The notes beneath the pieces are model-generated. The model saw only the letters and a list, made by a program, of their open reading frames with translations, did not search any database and was not told the origin of the DNA. Shown here piece by piece: positions 36,801-43,885 of a stretch of 64,000 nt of DNA. Each line of letters begins with the position of its first letter. Positions within the stretch are counted from its first letter, which is position 1. The stretch covers positions 19,096,001-19,160,000 of the forward strand of contig JBHGNT010000005.1 in the NCBI GenBank assembly GCA_043228905.1, given 5' to 3'. The translations under genes were made by a program, and so were the position numbers. The DNA comes from Azolla caroliniana. Lineage: Eukaryota > Polypodiophyta.

Positions 36801-38808
36801 TCGTGGTTTTCATATCACTTCCATAATGAGTGCCCCAGAAATAATGTCAGCCCAGACTCCATGAAACAATTAGTTGACATTTTGGTTTTTCATGCTCATG
36901 CAGATTCCCTATAAAGCACTCAATTATTTGACTGCTGAATGCAACTATGGTGGCAGAGTGACAGATGATCATGATAGGACGACACTAAAAACCATCCTCG
37001 GAGGCCTTTATTGTGAAAATATACATGATGATGAATTTCCTCTGTCTGAAAGTGGTTTATATGTTACACCCCCCGATGGTAATCACAAACTAATTCCCCT
37101 TAGCTCTTGGCCTCGTTTGTTAAACATTGATTAGTATTCTGTATGATGAGAAAATATTTTGATTCATTTCAATTTCATTGTAACTGCAGGACAATATGAA
37201 GATTATCTCGAATTCATAAAACGATTACCCTCACAGCAACAGCCTGAAATTTTTGGCTTCCATGAGAATGCAAACATTACGAAGGATTTGAATGAAACAT
37301 CTATTCTTCTTTCATCTCTAGTCCTTGTTCAGCCATCAGGAATGGAATGTATTAGCTCTGCAGGCGGAACGCAAACGTCCAGTGATGATATTATCCGCGG
37401 ATTATGTGATGATATCATGCAAAAACTTCCCAATGACTTCGATTTAGACATGGCACAATCTAAGTATCCAGTCACGTATTTCGAGTCCATGAATACAGTG
37501 TTATGTCAGGTCTCCTCTCATCTCTTCTCTCAAGGAGACATCTGTATTATGTAAGAGGATGAGCATAGTATGCCTGTCTCCGTAGTTTGTACAAAGAGCT
37601 AAGAATATGTACAGAATAGGGGTGTACGAGAAAATCCTTCTCCCTTCTCTGGGAGAAAAGGAGTGTGTGAATGGCGAAGGTGACGAGTGTTTACTATATT
37701 TTGGGGCCAATGTAACAGGGTGTGTTTACTATATTCTGGCATGCATTTGCAGATTTATGAACCTGTGTGCAGGCCTATATGAATTTGATAACATCTCATA
37801 TAGCCATGGGTATTTTTGTATTTCCATCAGAAATAGGTCACACTGCTATTATCATGTACTCTATGCATTAGTATAAGCCCTGTTTTCCCAGAAGGGAACT
37901 TGCGTTCAGCATGTGGGCCATGCACTTTATATTTCAATGTCTCTATTCCAGTTATAAAATATTGTTTCCTCTGTAAAATTCTAGTCATTGACACAACTTA
38001 ATATTCCAGGAATTGCAGCGGTTCAACCGACTTCTCTGTGTTATCAGATACAGCTTGAGAGAACTCCAAAGAGCGGTAAAAGGACTAATAGTCCTAAGTG
38101 CAGAATTAGAGCAGTTGGGAAAAAGTCTAGTACAAGGGAAAATTCCAGCCATGTGGGCTGCGAAATCTTATCCCTCTCGAAAGCCTTTGTCCAGCTATGT
38201 CACAGATCTTGTAGAAAGAGTCAAATTTTTCAATGATTGGTTAATAAATGGTCCTCCTGCTGTCTACTGGCTATCTGGATTTTTCTTCACCCAATCATTT
38301 TTAACAGGGGCCAAACAAAATTATTCCCGTATGAAAAAAGTTCCAATAGACATGATAGATTTTGAGTTCAAGATAATGCAAGATCCTGTAAGTGATGTCT
38401 TCTTATGAATTGTTTAATCTTTGGCTTCTTATTCAAAGAAAAACCTTATTTGATTCAACATTTGGACAGGAAATGTGTGTAACCAAGCCAGAGATTGGCG
38501 TATATGTCCAAGGCCTGTTCATTGAAGGAGCAAAATGGGACTACACCAAATGTATGCTTGGTGAATCAGATCCAAAAGTTCTCTATTGTGCATGCCCTAT
38601 ACTATGGCTTTTCCCTCGAGAGATATGTAAGCTTGAGAAATACCCACATTACCTAAGTCCCTTGTATAAAACAAGCGACCGTCGAGGTGTTCTTTCCACA
38701 ACAGGGCATTCTACCAACTTTGTTATGGAAATAAAGCTTCCAACAGATAAACCTCCAGAGCATTGGATTAAACGAGGGGTTGCACTTTTGTCGCAGCTAG
38801 ATGAGTGA
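1092..38808 (+). CDS. DNAH: Axonemal dynein heavy chain, single-headed inner-arm type (5'-partial, 47 exons)
   Basis: This is the motor heavy chain of a ciliary inner dynein arm, which uses ATP to slide axonemal microtubules; in land plants it would act in flagellated sperm. Forty-seven exons, listed in the block entries below, join with matching phases and no stop and give about 3,170 residues up to TGA at 38806-38808. Seen directly: the linker, AAA1 (GPAGTGKT), a degenerate AAA2 loop, AAA3 (GPTGTGKS), AAA4 (GVGGSGRQS), stalk, microtubule-binding domain, AAA5, AAA6 and a long C-terminal domain. By eye it resembles DNAH3/7/12 most. The start codon and N-terminal tail lie left of the window; family length is about 4,000 residues. 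Nearly every intron is GT-AG; the first one visible is GC-AG. Large introns are full of LINE debris, yet the reading frame is intact, so the gene looks functional. The exact subfamily needs a tree. Confidence 0.95.
2950..4340 (+). mobile_element. LINE remnants: reverse-transcriptase start, 3' end, then RT core
   Basis: Bases 2950-3180 encode a degenerate RT start ([29 protein letters not shown]). Bases 3200-3540 continue with frameshifts ([19 protein letters not shown]). Bases 3700-4000 are a 3' end with the TTTC tail. At 4000-4340 another piece has the RT catalytic region [15 protein letters not shown] and [15 protein letters not shown]. All lie in dynein intron 2771-5650 and none could encode a full protein. 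Confidence 0.85.
4789..5046 (+). mobile_element. LTR-like dispersed repeat, copy 1
   Basis: About 255 bp beginning GTTGAGAATCAAGCTCAAC match 16784-17046 closely. The start is itself an inverted repeat (GTTGAG/CTCAAC), and TTTATTGTAAT lies inside. The other copy starts TGTTGAGAATCAAGC, the usual look of a Copia LTR end. No internal region adjoins either copy, so these could be solo LTRs or another dispersed repeat. Confidence 0.5.
5080..5490 (+). mobile_element. LINE 3'-truncated copy
   Basis: This is the last ~400 bp of the local LINE: the CATGTAGGCCCCGGCCCCAT block, GATCGACCTATGCTAGAGAT, the GAGACAACA block, the terminal hairpin and a tail of TTTC repeats. It sits in dynein intron 2771-5650, upstream of the exon at 5651. 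Confidence 0.85.
6983..8708 (+). CDS. DNAH: Dynein exons: AAA1, the main ATPase site
   Basis: Exons are 6983-7177, 7254-7609, 8305-8404 and 8517-8708. AAA1 is the principal ATP-hydrolysing module of dynein. Walker A GPAGTGKT is at 7130-7153 and the Walker B stretch CFDEFNR at 7356-7376, both intact, followed by [28 protein letters not shown] in the usual place. The junction 7609/8305 splits a glycine codon (GG|A). The C-terminal part of the module ([23 protein letters not shown]) is well conserved, so motor activity is expected. The 695-bp intron 7610-8304 shows no recognisable element. Confidence 0.95.
8850..9990 (+). mobile_element. LINE remnant with an embedded Ty3/Gypsy integrase scrap
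   Basis: LINE sequence at 8850-8970 (post-RT block) resumes at 9155 ([16 protein letters not shown]) and runs to about 9990. Between them, 9050-9150 encodes [20 protein letters not shown] followed by DHGTQF and a stop: the integrase signature (F..HG.P..I.SD.G.QF) of Gypsy elements. Everything is decayed and lies in dynein intron 8709-12028. Confidence 0.75.
10045..11230 (-). mobile_element. LINE copy, opposite strand to dynein, C-terminal half
   Basis: Reading the minus strand, it ends in the TTTC tail and hairpin near 10045-10110 and runs back to a YPRLALMSS-like block near 11170. It includes [20 protein letters not shown] and AITICSACR-type stretches (10440-10700) shared by the other copies. 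Stops and shifts are frequent. Confidence 0.85.
11230..11870 (+). mobile_element. LINE copy, RT fragments and 3' end
   Basis: It adjoins the minus-strand copy to form a tail-out inverted pair. It contains [15 protein letters not shown]-like and ARLSQLYAT-like fragments and ends with ATATATC and TTTC repeats at about 11866. The dynein exon at 12029 follows only 160 bp later. Confidence 0.8.
12029..13478 (+). CDS. DNAH: Dynein exons: AAA2
   Basis: Exons are 12029-12267, 12345-12537, 12673-12981, 13091-13157 and 13336-13478. AAA2 binds nucleotide structurally but is not thought to hydrolyse it. The P-loop at 12176-12199 reads GYSFGAKT; alanine replaces the glycine that normally precedes the lysine. 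Family blocks follow: [45 protein letters not shown] and [13 protein letters not shown]. Three codons are split across introns (12267/12345, 13157/13336 and the next module's 13955/14028), and all restore family residues. The upstream intron, 8709-12028, holds several LINE fragments and a Gypsy integrase fragment. Confidence 0.93.
13624..16276 (+). CDS. DNAH: Dynein exons: AAA3
   Basis: Exons are 13624-13955, 14028-14249, 14340-14498, 14576-14753 and 15983-16276. AAA3 is a regulatory nucleotide site that gates microtubule release. Walker A GPTGTGKS is at 13891-13914; the Walker B region FVDDLSMP and [11 protein letters not shown] follow. The donor at 14250 (GTTAGT) completes a split tryptophan codon and gives the expected [21 protein letters not shown] and FNLRDLGK are also family-typical. 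The last exon reads [18 protein letters not shown], slightly longer here than I expect for relatives. Intron 14754-15982 carries minus-strand LINE 3' ends. Confidence 0.93.
14790..15640 (-). mobile_element. Two LINE 3' ends, minus strand
   Basis: One degenerate copy (14790-15440) and the start of a second (15440-15600, with TATATTAACGTCTTTTAAGA) lie within dynein intron 14754-15982. The hairpin of the first is partly lost. Confidence 0.75.
16560..17280 (+). mobile_element. LINE fragment interrupted by LTR-like repeat copy 2
   Basis: LINE sequence 16560-16782 (ending GCAGATACACA) is broken at 16783 by TGTTGAGAATCAAGCTCAAC and the repeat also found at 4789. LINE sequence resumes by about 17140 ([15 protein letters not shown]). 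This shows the LTR-like repeat entered after the LINE copy. Confidence 0.7.
17281..18620 (-). mobile_element. Two LINE copies, minus strand, one long
   Basis: A short 3' end (17281-17535) is followed by a second copy (17540-18620). The second preserves long frames: [41 protein letters not shown] and [19 protein letters not shown]-like. The Cys/His spacing of the last resembles the zinc knuckle found after the RT of many LINEs. Confidence 0.88.
18830..19022 (+). mobile_element. Short LINE 3' end with clean terminal hairpin
   Basis: Only the last ~190 bp remain. The hairpin at 18963-18994 pairs GTCTT with AAGAC and AGGCC with GGCCT around ATTTT; GTTAATATATC and (TTTC)n follow. It ends 45 bp before the dynein exon at 19066. 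Confidence 0.88.
19066..20316 (+). CDS. DNAH: Dynein exons: AAA4
   Basis: Exons are 19066-19311, 19391-19558, 19793-19939, 20025-20126 and 20212-20316, all phase 0. The AAA4 P-loop GVGGSGRQS is at 19240-19266 and is followed by [26 protein letters not shown], the FADTQI stretch, LLNTGEVPNLF and [15 protein letters not shown] match axonemal relatives. The donor after 19558 is GTATCCTTTC, the textbook 5' signal of U12-type introns; the downstream acceptor is ordinary TTTAG and I see no clear U12 branch site. Confidence 0.93.
20317..21384 (+). other. Dynein intron with little recognisable content
   Basis: Besides the decayed LINE end at 20735-20850, I see no coding or repeat signature in this 1.07-kb intron. 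Confidence 0.5.
20735..20850 (-). mobile_element. Degenerate LINE 3' end
   Basis: AGAAAGAAGAAAGAATGAAA, then TGTTTTGAAAAGTCCAGAAT and GGCCTATGAAACC, matches the inverted 3' terminus of the family, heavily mutated. Confidence 0.55.
21385..29431 (+). CDS. DNAH: Dynein exons: stalk coiled coils and microtubule-binding domain
   Basis: Exons are 21385-21518, 22116-22239, 25181-25339, 25435-25581, 25687-25805, 28856-29063 and 29159-29431. The first three form stalk helix CC1, rich in E, K and A. The next ones carry the microtubule-binding domain, recognised by [24 protein letters not shown] and the [13 protein letters not shown] stretch. The last two form the return helix CC2 ([18 protein letters not shown]) and enter AAA5 at GLGGERARW and [11 protein letters not shown] proline codon is split across 25805/28856. 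Introns 22240-25180 and 25806-28855 are among the most transposon-loaded of the gene. Confidence 0.93.
22330..24476 (-). mobile_element. Copia LTR split by a LINE insertion
   Basis: Bases 22330-22482 and 24331-24476 match the two halves of a repeat that is continuous at 30090-30425. The right edge, 24476, abuts the polypurine tract of a minus-strand Copia fragment, and the LTR there starts TGTTAGATATAATC on the minus strand. It is therefore a 3' LTR, interrupted by the plus-strand LINE at 22483-24325. Confidence 0.7.
22483..24325 (+). mobile_element. Longest LINE copy: RT motifs to the 3' tail
   Basis: It contains the RT signatures [15 protein letters not shown] and, at the active site, [14 protein letters not shown] (YADD changed to YPDD), then [31 protein letters not shown]-like, [35 protein letters not shown] and [15 protein letters not shown], and the 3' hairpin with TTTC tail. 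No endonuclease or 5' end is present and there are several stops. It helps define the family's gene order but is inactive. Confidence 0.9.
24477..24830 (-). mobile_element. Ty1/Copia RNase H end and polypurine tract
   Basis: The minus strand 24805-24617 encodes [40 protein letters not shown] and HMEI, which is the Copia RNase H end. A broken pol tail and a polypurine tract (GGAGGGGGGG, 24477-24486) follow, then the LTR at 24476. One base-level frameshift and stops are present. Confidence 0.85.
26082..27285 (-). mobile_element. LINE copy, minus strand
   Basis: It starts (reading leftward end) with the TTTC tail and perfect hairpin at 26082-26130 and extends to the [20 protein letters not shown] block near 27230. 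The frame at 27466-26990 is open for 158 residues, among the longest left in this family here. Confidence 0.9.
27286..28470 (-). mobile_element. LINE copy, minus strand, split by a tiny plus-strand copy
   Basis: The 3' end at 27286-27370 continues at 27507 after an inserted 136-bp plus-strand 3' end. The rest holds [22 protein letters not shown] and [13 protein letters not shown]-like stretches and stops near 28470. Confidence 0.85.
27371..27506 (+). mobile_element. 136-bp LINE 3' end inserted in another LINE
   Basis: This plus-strand terminal fragment (ATTTTGATTTGTTGTTCTCA block, hairpin, TTTC tail) replaces nothing in the host copy; its tail merges with TTTGAGAAC of the host. Host and guest together make a 220-bp imperfect palindrome. 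Confidence 0.85.
29610..30065 (-). mobile_element. Two LINE 3'-end scraps, minus strand
   Basis: Scraps at 29612-29756 (GTAACGTCTTTTGAGAGGCC) and 29993-30060 (TTTTAAGAGGCCAAAATGGC) are separated by about 235 bp of unrecognised sequence. Confidence 0.75.
30085..30425. mobile_element. Copia LTR-like sequence, uninterrupted copy
   Basis: It matches the split LTR at 22330-22482 and 24331-24430: CTGTCAACTGACTTG, GATACAAACTAGTGCTAGAT, TTCAAGACTTAGTACATCTT and AACCCATATGGTCGGGTTG occur in the same order. No pol sequence adjoins it, so it is probably a solo LTR. Confidence 0.6.
30427..31000 (-). mobile_element. LINE RT-start fragment and a 3' end
   Basis: The minus strand 30800-30560 encodes [18 protein letters not shown] and [16 protein letters not shown], the amino-terminal RT region. 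Bases 30815-30900 are another minus-strand 3' end, and 30905-31000 a small plus-strand piece of the post-RT region. Bases 31000-31290 before the next dynein exon show nothing I recognise. Confidence 0.7.
31292..34659 (+). CDS. DNAH: Dynein exons: AAA5
   Basis: Exons are 31292-31480, 31693-31797, 34016-34435 and 34515-34659. Diagnostic runs are [73 protein letters not shown] and [13 protein letters not shown]5 is structural and has no P-loop. Intron 31798-34015 is 2.2 kb. Near its end a second TTGCAG|TTTGG at 33972-33982 copies the true TGCAG|TTTGG acceptor at 34011-34020, but using it hits a stop within six codons. Confidence 0.93.
31798..34015 (+). other. Large dynein intron, mostly unrecognised
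   Basis: Apart from a small LINE scrap at 33590-33700 nothing is recognised. An open frame at 32977-33267 has no motif. The segment 32625-32720 is locally GC-rich with TGTGTATGTGAGTGTGTGG simple sequence. Confidence 0.5.
33590..33700 (-). mobile_element. Small LINE post-RT fragment
   Basis: CACCAAGGGCTGCATATCCA and the following GACAGCCTTCTG match, inverted, the block seen at 4255-4310. The rest of intron 31798-34015 has no recognised element. Confidence 0.5.
34788..38808 (+). CDS. DNAH: Dynein exons: AAA6 and C-terminal domain, with stop codon
   Basis: Exons are 34788-35035, 35123-35239, 35362-35445, 35523-35606, 35723-36310, 36419-36532, 36904-37078, 37190-37509, 38010-38387 and 38470-38808. 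The largest, 35723-36310, holds the AAA6 core: [49 protein letters not shown]. The C-terminal domain includes [38 protein letters not shown] and [10 protein letters not shown]. It ends [15 protein letters not shown] then TGA at 38806-38808. This long C-terminal domain is typical of axonemal chains. The final 24 codons also form the start of a tandem triplication. Confidence 0.94.
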
Positions 38809-39372
38809 GCGTTCGAATTTGGTTAGTTAAGGTACACATAGTAATTGCAGAAACTTGTTTCATGTATGTCTACTTCTTGGAGATTGGTTTTATCTTCGTA
38901 GGTTTTGTTCCTAATGGAGATTGTATATGCTGATACAGCAATGGGTAAGCTTCCAACAGATAAACCTCCAGAGCCTTGGATTAAACAAGGGGTTGCACTT
39001 TTGTCACAGCTAGATGAGTGACCTTTTGAATTTGAGTAAGGTACAAATAGTAATTGCAGAAACTTGTTTCGTGTATGTCTCTACTTCTCGGAGATTGGTT
39101 TTAACTTGAAAGGTTTTTTGTTCCTAATGGAGATTGTATATGCTGATACAGCAATGGGTAAGCTTCCAACAGATAAACCTCCAGAGCCTTGGATTAAACA
39201 AGGGGTTGCACTTTTGTCACAGCTAGATGAGTGACCTTTTGAATTTGAGTAAGGTACAAATAGTAATTGCAGAAACTTGTTTCGTGTATGTCTCTACTTC
39301 TCGGAGATTGGTTTTAACTTGAAAGGTTTTTTGTTCCTAATGGAGATTGTATATGCGCTGATACAGCAATGA
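38734..39372 (+). repeat. Tandem triplication of dynein last 24 codons plus 3' UTR (3 x 213 bp)
   Basis: Three head-to-tail units of exactly 213 bp lie at 38734-38946, 38947-39159 and 39160-39372. Unit 1 contains the real end of the dynein reading frame. Units 2 and 3 repeat the coding end, the stop and the following UTR, and are almost identical to each other; both differ from unit 1 in the same way (H to P, R to Q). Each extra unit is preceded by ATG GGT, creating 26-codon frames at 38941-39021 and 39154-39234 that end SQLDE-stop. They probably belong to the dynein 3' UTR. Confidence 0.92.
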
Positions 39373-39540
39373 GTTTATTGTTTGCTCTCAATTTAAGCTG
39401 TATATTGCAAGCTCCTTGTTCAAAAGGGAGTCACAGAAGCCCTGTGATCTGCAAATTTTGCCTCTGCTGGAAACATTTTGTATCGTATCCTTGTTCCTTA
39501 AGAAACTTATCACGGTTTTACTATCTTATATACTGCTGAA

Positions 39541-39804
39541 GAGTTGTAGAAATGTAACCTCCGAAAGATATGAGAACTGTACAAAGTTCATTTCAATAAT
39601 AAAATTTCTCAAATTTCTTTTTCTGAAGAACTTTGGACTCTTCACTTTCATGGGTCATGCATGGAATTAATATATAGATTGTAGAAGTGTATCTACCCAA
39701 AATATATGAAATATGTAATCTATTACAAAATAAAATTTTATCATTTTTATTTGTTAAAGGTCTTGGACTCTTCACTTTCATGGGTCATGCATGTTATTGG
39801 CATG
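39541..39804 (+). repeat. 130-bp direct duplication carrying AATAAA signals
   Basis: Two diverged units, about 39541-39674 and 39675-39804, share TTGTAGAARTGTA near the start and CTTCACTTTCATGGGTCATG near the end, offset by 130 bp. Each has an AATAAA (39598-39603 and 39729-39734), so the duplication gives the dynein gene two candidate polyadenylation sites. Which one is used cannot be told from sequence. Confidence 0.75.
39598..39603 (+). terminator. Candidate polyadenylation signal of the dynein gene
   Basis: An AATAAA lies about 790 bp beyond the dynein stop, after the triplicated 3' segment. A second copy at 39729-39734 comes from the 130-bp duplication. Assignment is by position only. 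Confidence 0.4.
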
Positions 39805-39869
39805 TAGATTGTAGGCAAACGGTTTGCATTCACATACATTGGTAGATATGGATATTGAGTACAGGCAGA

Positions 39870-39985
39870 TCCACAATCACCTCATCACATGTTAATCTTG
39901 TTTGGCGTACTATTATGTCGGCTCTTTGGATAATATGGAAAGCGATATGTGATTCTATTTTTTACAATGTTCACATGCATCTATG
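39870..39985 (+). mobile_element. L1-type LINE scrap (zf-RVT end)
   Basis: VNLVWRTIMSALWIIWKAIC resembles the C-terminal end of plant L1 reverse transcriptases (VW..I.S.LLW.IWKAR). It differs from the intronic LINE family. A sequence starting GGTAGATCCACAATCAC (about 40271) repeats the one at 39863. Confidence 0.45.
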
Positions 39986-40530
39986 CACTATGCTTATTGA
40001 CTTCTTAATGTTATTTGTCCACACATTGTGTGGTCAATATGATGATCTGCAGGGTTCGGGTGATGTTTTGTGGCAAAGGCAAGTGGCCTTTAAGAATCGA
40101 TGCCAAGGACTTCACTTATTTTCGAATATAGCTTCTTGTCTGAAGTTGAATTATGCCATACCTTCTTTTATGTTGCATAGCTGATATTTATTGTTCTACT
40201 TGTTTTATATATGACAGCATTTGCTTGCTTAACTTTTACTTTTGATTGTGTTATTGATATATTTAGTACAGGTAGATCCACAATCACTACATCACATCTT
40301 AATCTTGTTATGCTTAACTTTTAGTTCTCATTGTGCATGGTTATCGTTACATGGATGTAGTGGTCACAACATTGTGGCCATAAACTTATAAATGACAATA
40401 GACCAACTCACCTTTTTTCATTGACTCTAAACTTCTTTATGGTTGTTTGTTTGCTTGAAACATGTCTTTGGTCTAGTTTGTCTTTATTGGTGCATATTCT
40501 CCCAAGTGCGCTTTATCAAATGTGTTTACC

Positions 40531-43236
40531 CTGTATATGCATGTCTATTTTGTAGGATCTAGGTATAAGTTCAATTAGGATTATATTATCTTTTAAGATT
40601 ATAATTTTGTATGTGAAAAGAGTAATGATTCTTACTAAAAATGGCAATTTGCTAGTTTTTGTCTTTACTAGTGCATATTCTCCCCAGAACTTCATCATAT
40701 GTAACTATTTGCTACCAAATCATAACGAGGCTTTGCAAGGGAATCGCGACCACGAATGGTGCAAGGTGCGTTTTTGAGGGCGCATGTGATTTGTACCATC
40801 AAGTCTTTATCTAAAAAAGCGTGAGAGTTGTCGATAGATAACCTGGCTCTAACAACCTCTATCACCAATAAACTTGCTTTGGCCCCTTTTGCTATCATCA
40901 ATAACCCAACTTTGCCCCATTCTACTATCATCTATAGCCCAGCTCTTTTGGGTAACCCAAGTAACCCGACTAATTAGAGAAATCCGGTTGAAAATTTGTG
41001 CTAGATTTCAAAAAACTTCAAAAACTTCCATGTTCACAAACAAAAAACTCAAAGATCAAAATATTTGAATTTTAGATATATAAAAGTTCACCATTAAAAT
41101 TAAAATGCATGCAAATCATCTTCCCAATGTAAAATAAAAGGTCAAATATCATTTCAAACACCATTCCATTCAGATTTGGGCCACCGTGAAAATTTTAGGT
41201 ACCATTAAAATTTGAGCTACCAAAATTTCGGCCACAAAAAAATGCAAAAACATTTTTGAAGATGCTAGAAACTTCACTTACAAATTTCCAGCCACAAAAC
41301 GCTATCCAATGTTGTTTTCGGAGACCAAAAATCTAAAAATGATTTCTGATTTCATACAAAAAGTCAGAGATCATGGCTCTTGTGGGGAGGATGGCCAAAT
41401 ACAACCACAATTTTTGCAACAATCAGCATTCGAGTTCCTTGAAGTCAAGGTCAAGCCATCACAATGAAAGCATCAATACCTTCTCAATCTCACATATTGG
41501 CACCGCTTGGCACGATGAGCACCTCATTGTAGTCTTCCAGCATATGTTTTGGTCTTGTTGAGGAGTTGCCAAAAAGTTCTTATGAAATGTTTACCGTGGC
41601 TCCTCTTTTCCCACCAGTATGATGCTTTTGATTTATTGAACCTCCAGATGGTAGATTGGAATATTTTTGTCATAGATGAGGGCATATGATTTTCCAAATG
41701 TGCCATGAGTTGCCAACACCACTCAACATCAACCATGTTCGTCGATTATTATCCTTGCTCGAGCAATCGAAGGGCTTCTGACTTCATTCGTTCCCTTTCT
41801 TCGATTTCTACATTCATCTCTACTTCCCCTTCTTGTGTCAACTCAAGGTCTGCTTCCATTGTGACATCATCCATTCGCATTTGAGTCCCGTCATCTATAA
41901 ATGGTAATGACCCACATAGGGATGTTATATGCCTCTCAATTATTACTCGAATTCGAAGTAAATGCTTACGCTTACTTGCAAGGTTTTGGCAATCACAATA
42001 AGTGCATTCGAGCAAGACATTGTACCATAGAATGAGAGTGGTCATGCTCAATATGTTATAAACCAATATTGTGGATGACACCAATATCGTGCCTCATCCA
42101 CAATATGCATTGTGTTGTTATCAATCACAACCCTTTCTAGTATGTGAAGTGCTCGTACCTCAATTTGAACGCAAAATACCTGGGGAAACAATGCATCAAG
42201 GGATCCCCATCATCCTCGGTTTCAGATGCCTTAAACTCATTGTCTTCATCGGATGTAATTGGAATTGTGGAATATGATAACGTTTCCTCTATTTCATCTT
42301 CTGACATGGCAAATATGAAATCAATATCTCCCGACATTATCGGAATATTTATGTATGAAATTTATCACAATTATGAAGATGCAGCAAGTATGAACTATCT
42401 ATTGTAATGAAAACTTAGGGCAAAAATGTAAGTACAATGAACAAATATGAAGTGGACTACTTGTAATGATTGTTTATGATCATTGAAACGTGATCATTAC
42501 ATGTAGTTGGCCGACTTCTTTAATTTTGGACAGGCTACTCTTTAATGATTCAGACGAAGTTGCGAATTGTCTTCAAGTCAGGTTAGTCATTAGTGACTTC
42601 GAGTTAGGCTACTGCCTTAAGCTGGGCTACTCATTAGTGTCTTCCCATCGGGCTATTGCCTTGAGCCGGTCTACTAGCCAACATGGGGGTATTTAACATA
42701 TGCCCCAAAAATAGGCACATTTTGACAATTATGAACTCTTACCAACATGCAACTTTTTCAAATCACTCAATGCATGCATCCACAAGAATCTAAACTCTAA
42801 TATCAAATCTCAACAACATTTTATCCATCCAAGTTTTACCCAACCCAACATTGCTACAAGCTACACAACAACATTTAAATTTTAAGTCGAGCTAATGCAT
42901 TGAGTAAAGTTACTAAAACCAGTTGAGTCAAGTTATTAAGATAAGCCAAGCAAGTGTGATTTGAAGTGTCACGTTACTTACGTTACAAAAAGCCAGATTT
43001 ATAATGGCACATCGCACTCACCCTTGAAAATGCAACTTGCACCATCTACAACTGCGACTCCCTCACCAACCCTTATTATGATTTGGTGGCAAATAGACAC
43101 ATCAAGTATATGCATGTCTATTTTGCAAGATTTAGGTACACGTTTGCTACTATTATATATTATCTTGTAAGATTATAATTTTGCCATTATGTGTAAAGAG
43201 TAATAATTTTTACTAAGAATGGCAATTCCCTAGTTT
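40531..43236 (+). repeat. Direct repeat pair flanking the TIR element
   Basis: Bases 40531-40660 and 43107-43236 share TATATGCATGTCTATTTTG, AAGATTATAATTTTG and CTAAGAATGGCAAT-type stretches in the same order and orientation. The right copy begins 11 bp outside the TIR and the left copy ends about 45 bp outside it. Left-side sequence CTAGTTT...GTGCATATTCTCCC is further duplicated at 40465 and 40655. Confidence 0.65.
40705..43096. mobile_element. 2.39-kb element with ~92-bp terminal inverted repeats
   Basis: Bases 40705-40796 and the complement of 43005-43096 align without gaps at roughly three-quarters identity, both starting CTATTTGCYACCAAATCATA. Long TIRs of this kind suggest a Mutator-like element. 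I find no convincing target-site duplication and no transposase. Inside, minus-strand frames at 42337-42137 (acidic, ETEDDGDP) and 42084-41749 (EIEERERMK) are unrecognised; captured gene pieces are possible. Confidence 0.65.
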
Positions 43237-43239
43237 TAG

Positions 43240-43885
43240 TGTAGTGTTATAACTTTTGGATTTGACATTCGCCCTGATTTGACGCCCAAAATAAACATTT
43301 GCAACTCTTTGACAAATGCTCCTATCAAACTGCATTCAAAAGATGCATAATTTGCTACTTTCTTTTAGTCCCACAGAAACCATCTCAACCCTTTGGTAAA
43401 TGCTTCTAATCAAATTTAGCTGCTGCTAGAAACTGGCCATCAAATTTATACAAGGCCATTAGAAAGGGCCATCATAATTGTGCCATAACAAAATAGCAGT
43501 CGAATTTATACAATTTAATTAGTTTGGTGCCAAAATAGCAGTCATATTTATACAGTTTAACTAATGTGGAAGTCAAATTTTTCAGTTCGAAGTGTGCATA
43601 TCTGACAGCAGTGGGGCAGAGAATCAGCACCACAGTCAATGACCATGGTGTGCCCTCATTCTTTAGGTAGCAAAATGTTGCTCACAATATCCTATTTTTC
43701 TTGAATGTGAAGAACATGTACTCGTGAAAACTTTCACAAATTTTCTCCGACACTAATGTCACCTCATGACCAGCCTTATGGCCGTCATTTCAATATGTCA
43801 AGATCAATATAAACATTTGTCAGCACTTTTTGGTGGTGAAGTTTCAATGATGTGGCCTGCATGATGATGGACAACATAATAGATC
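43240..43885. other. Intergenic stretch downstream of EXECUTER
   Basis: No gene is seen. The stretch includes a short duplicated phrase (AATAGCAGTC(G/A)(A/T)ATTTATACA near 43493 and 43527) and presumably the EXECUTER 3' UTR at its right end. No clear polyadenylation signal was found. Confidence 0.5.

Noticed and set aside
38941-39234. The two 26-codon frames as independent genes
   Set aside because: They are byproducts of the 213-bp duplication and share the dynein C-terminus; no promoter is visible.
38734-39372. CRISPR-like array
   Set aside because: Units are contiguous 213-bp duplications without spacers, in a plant nuclear gene.
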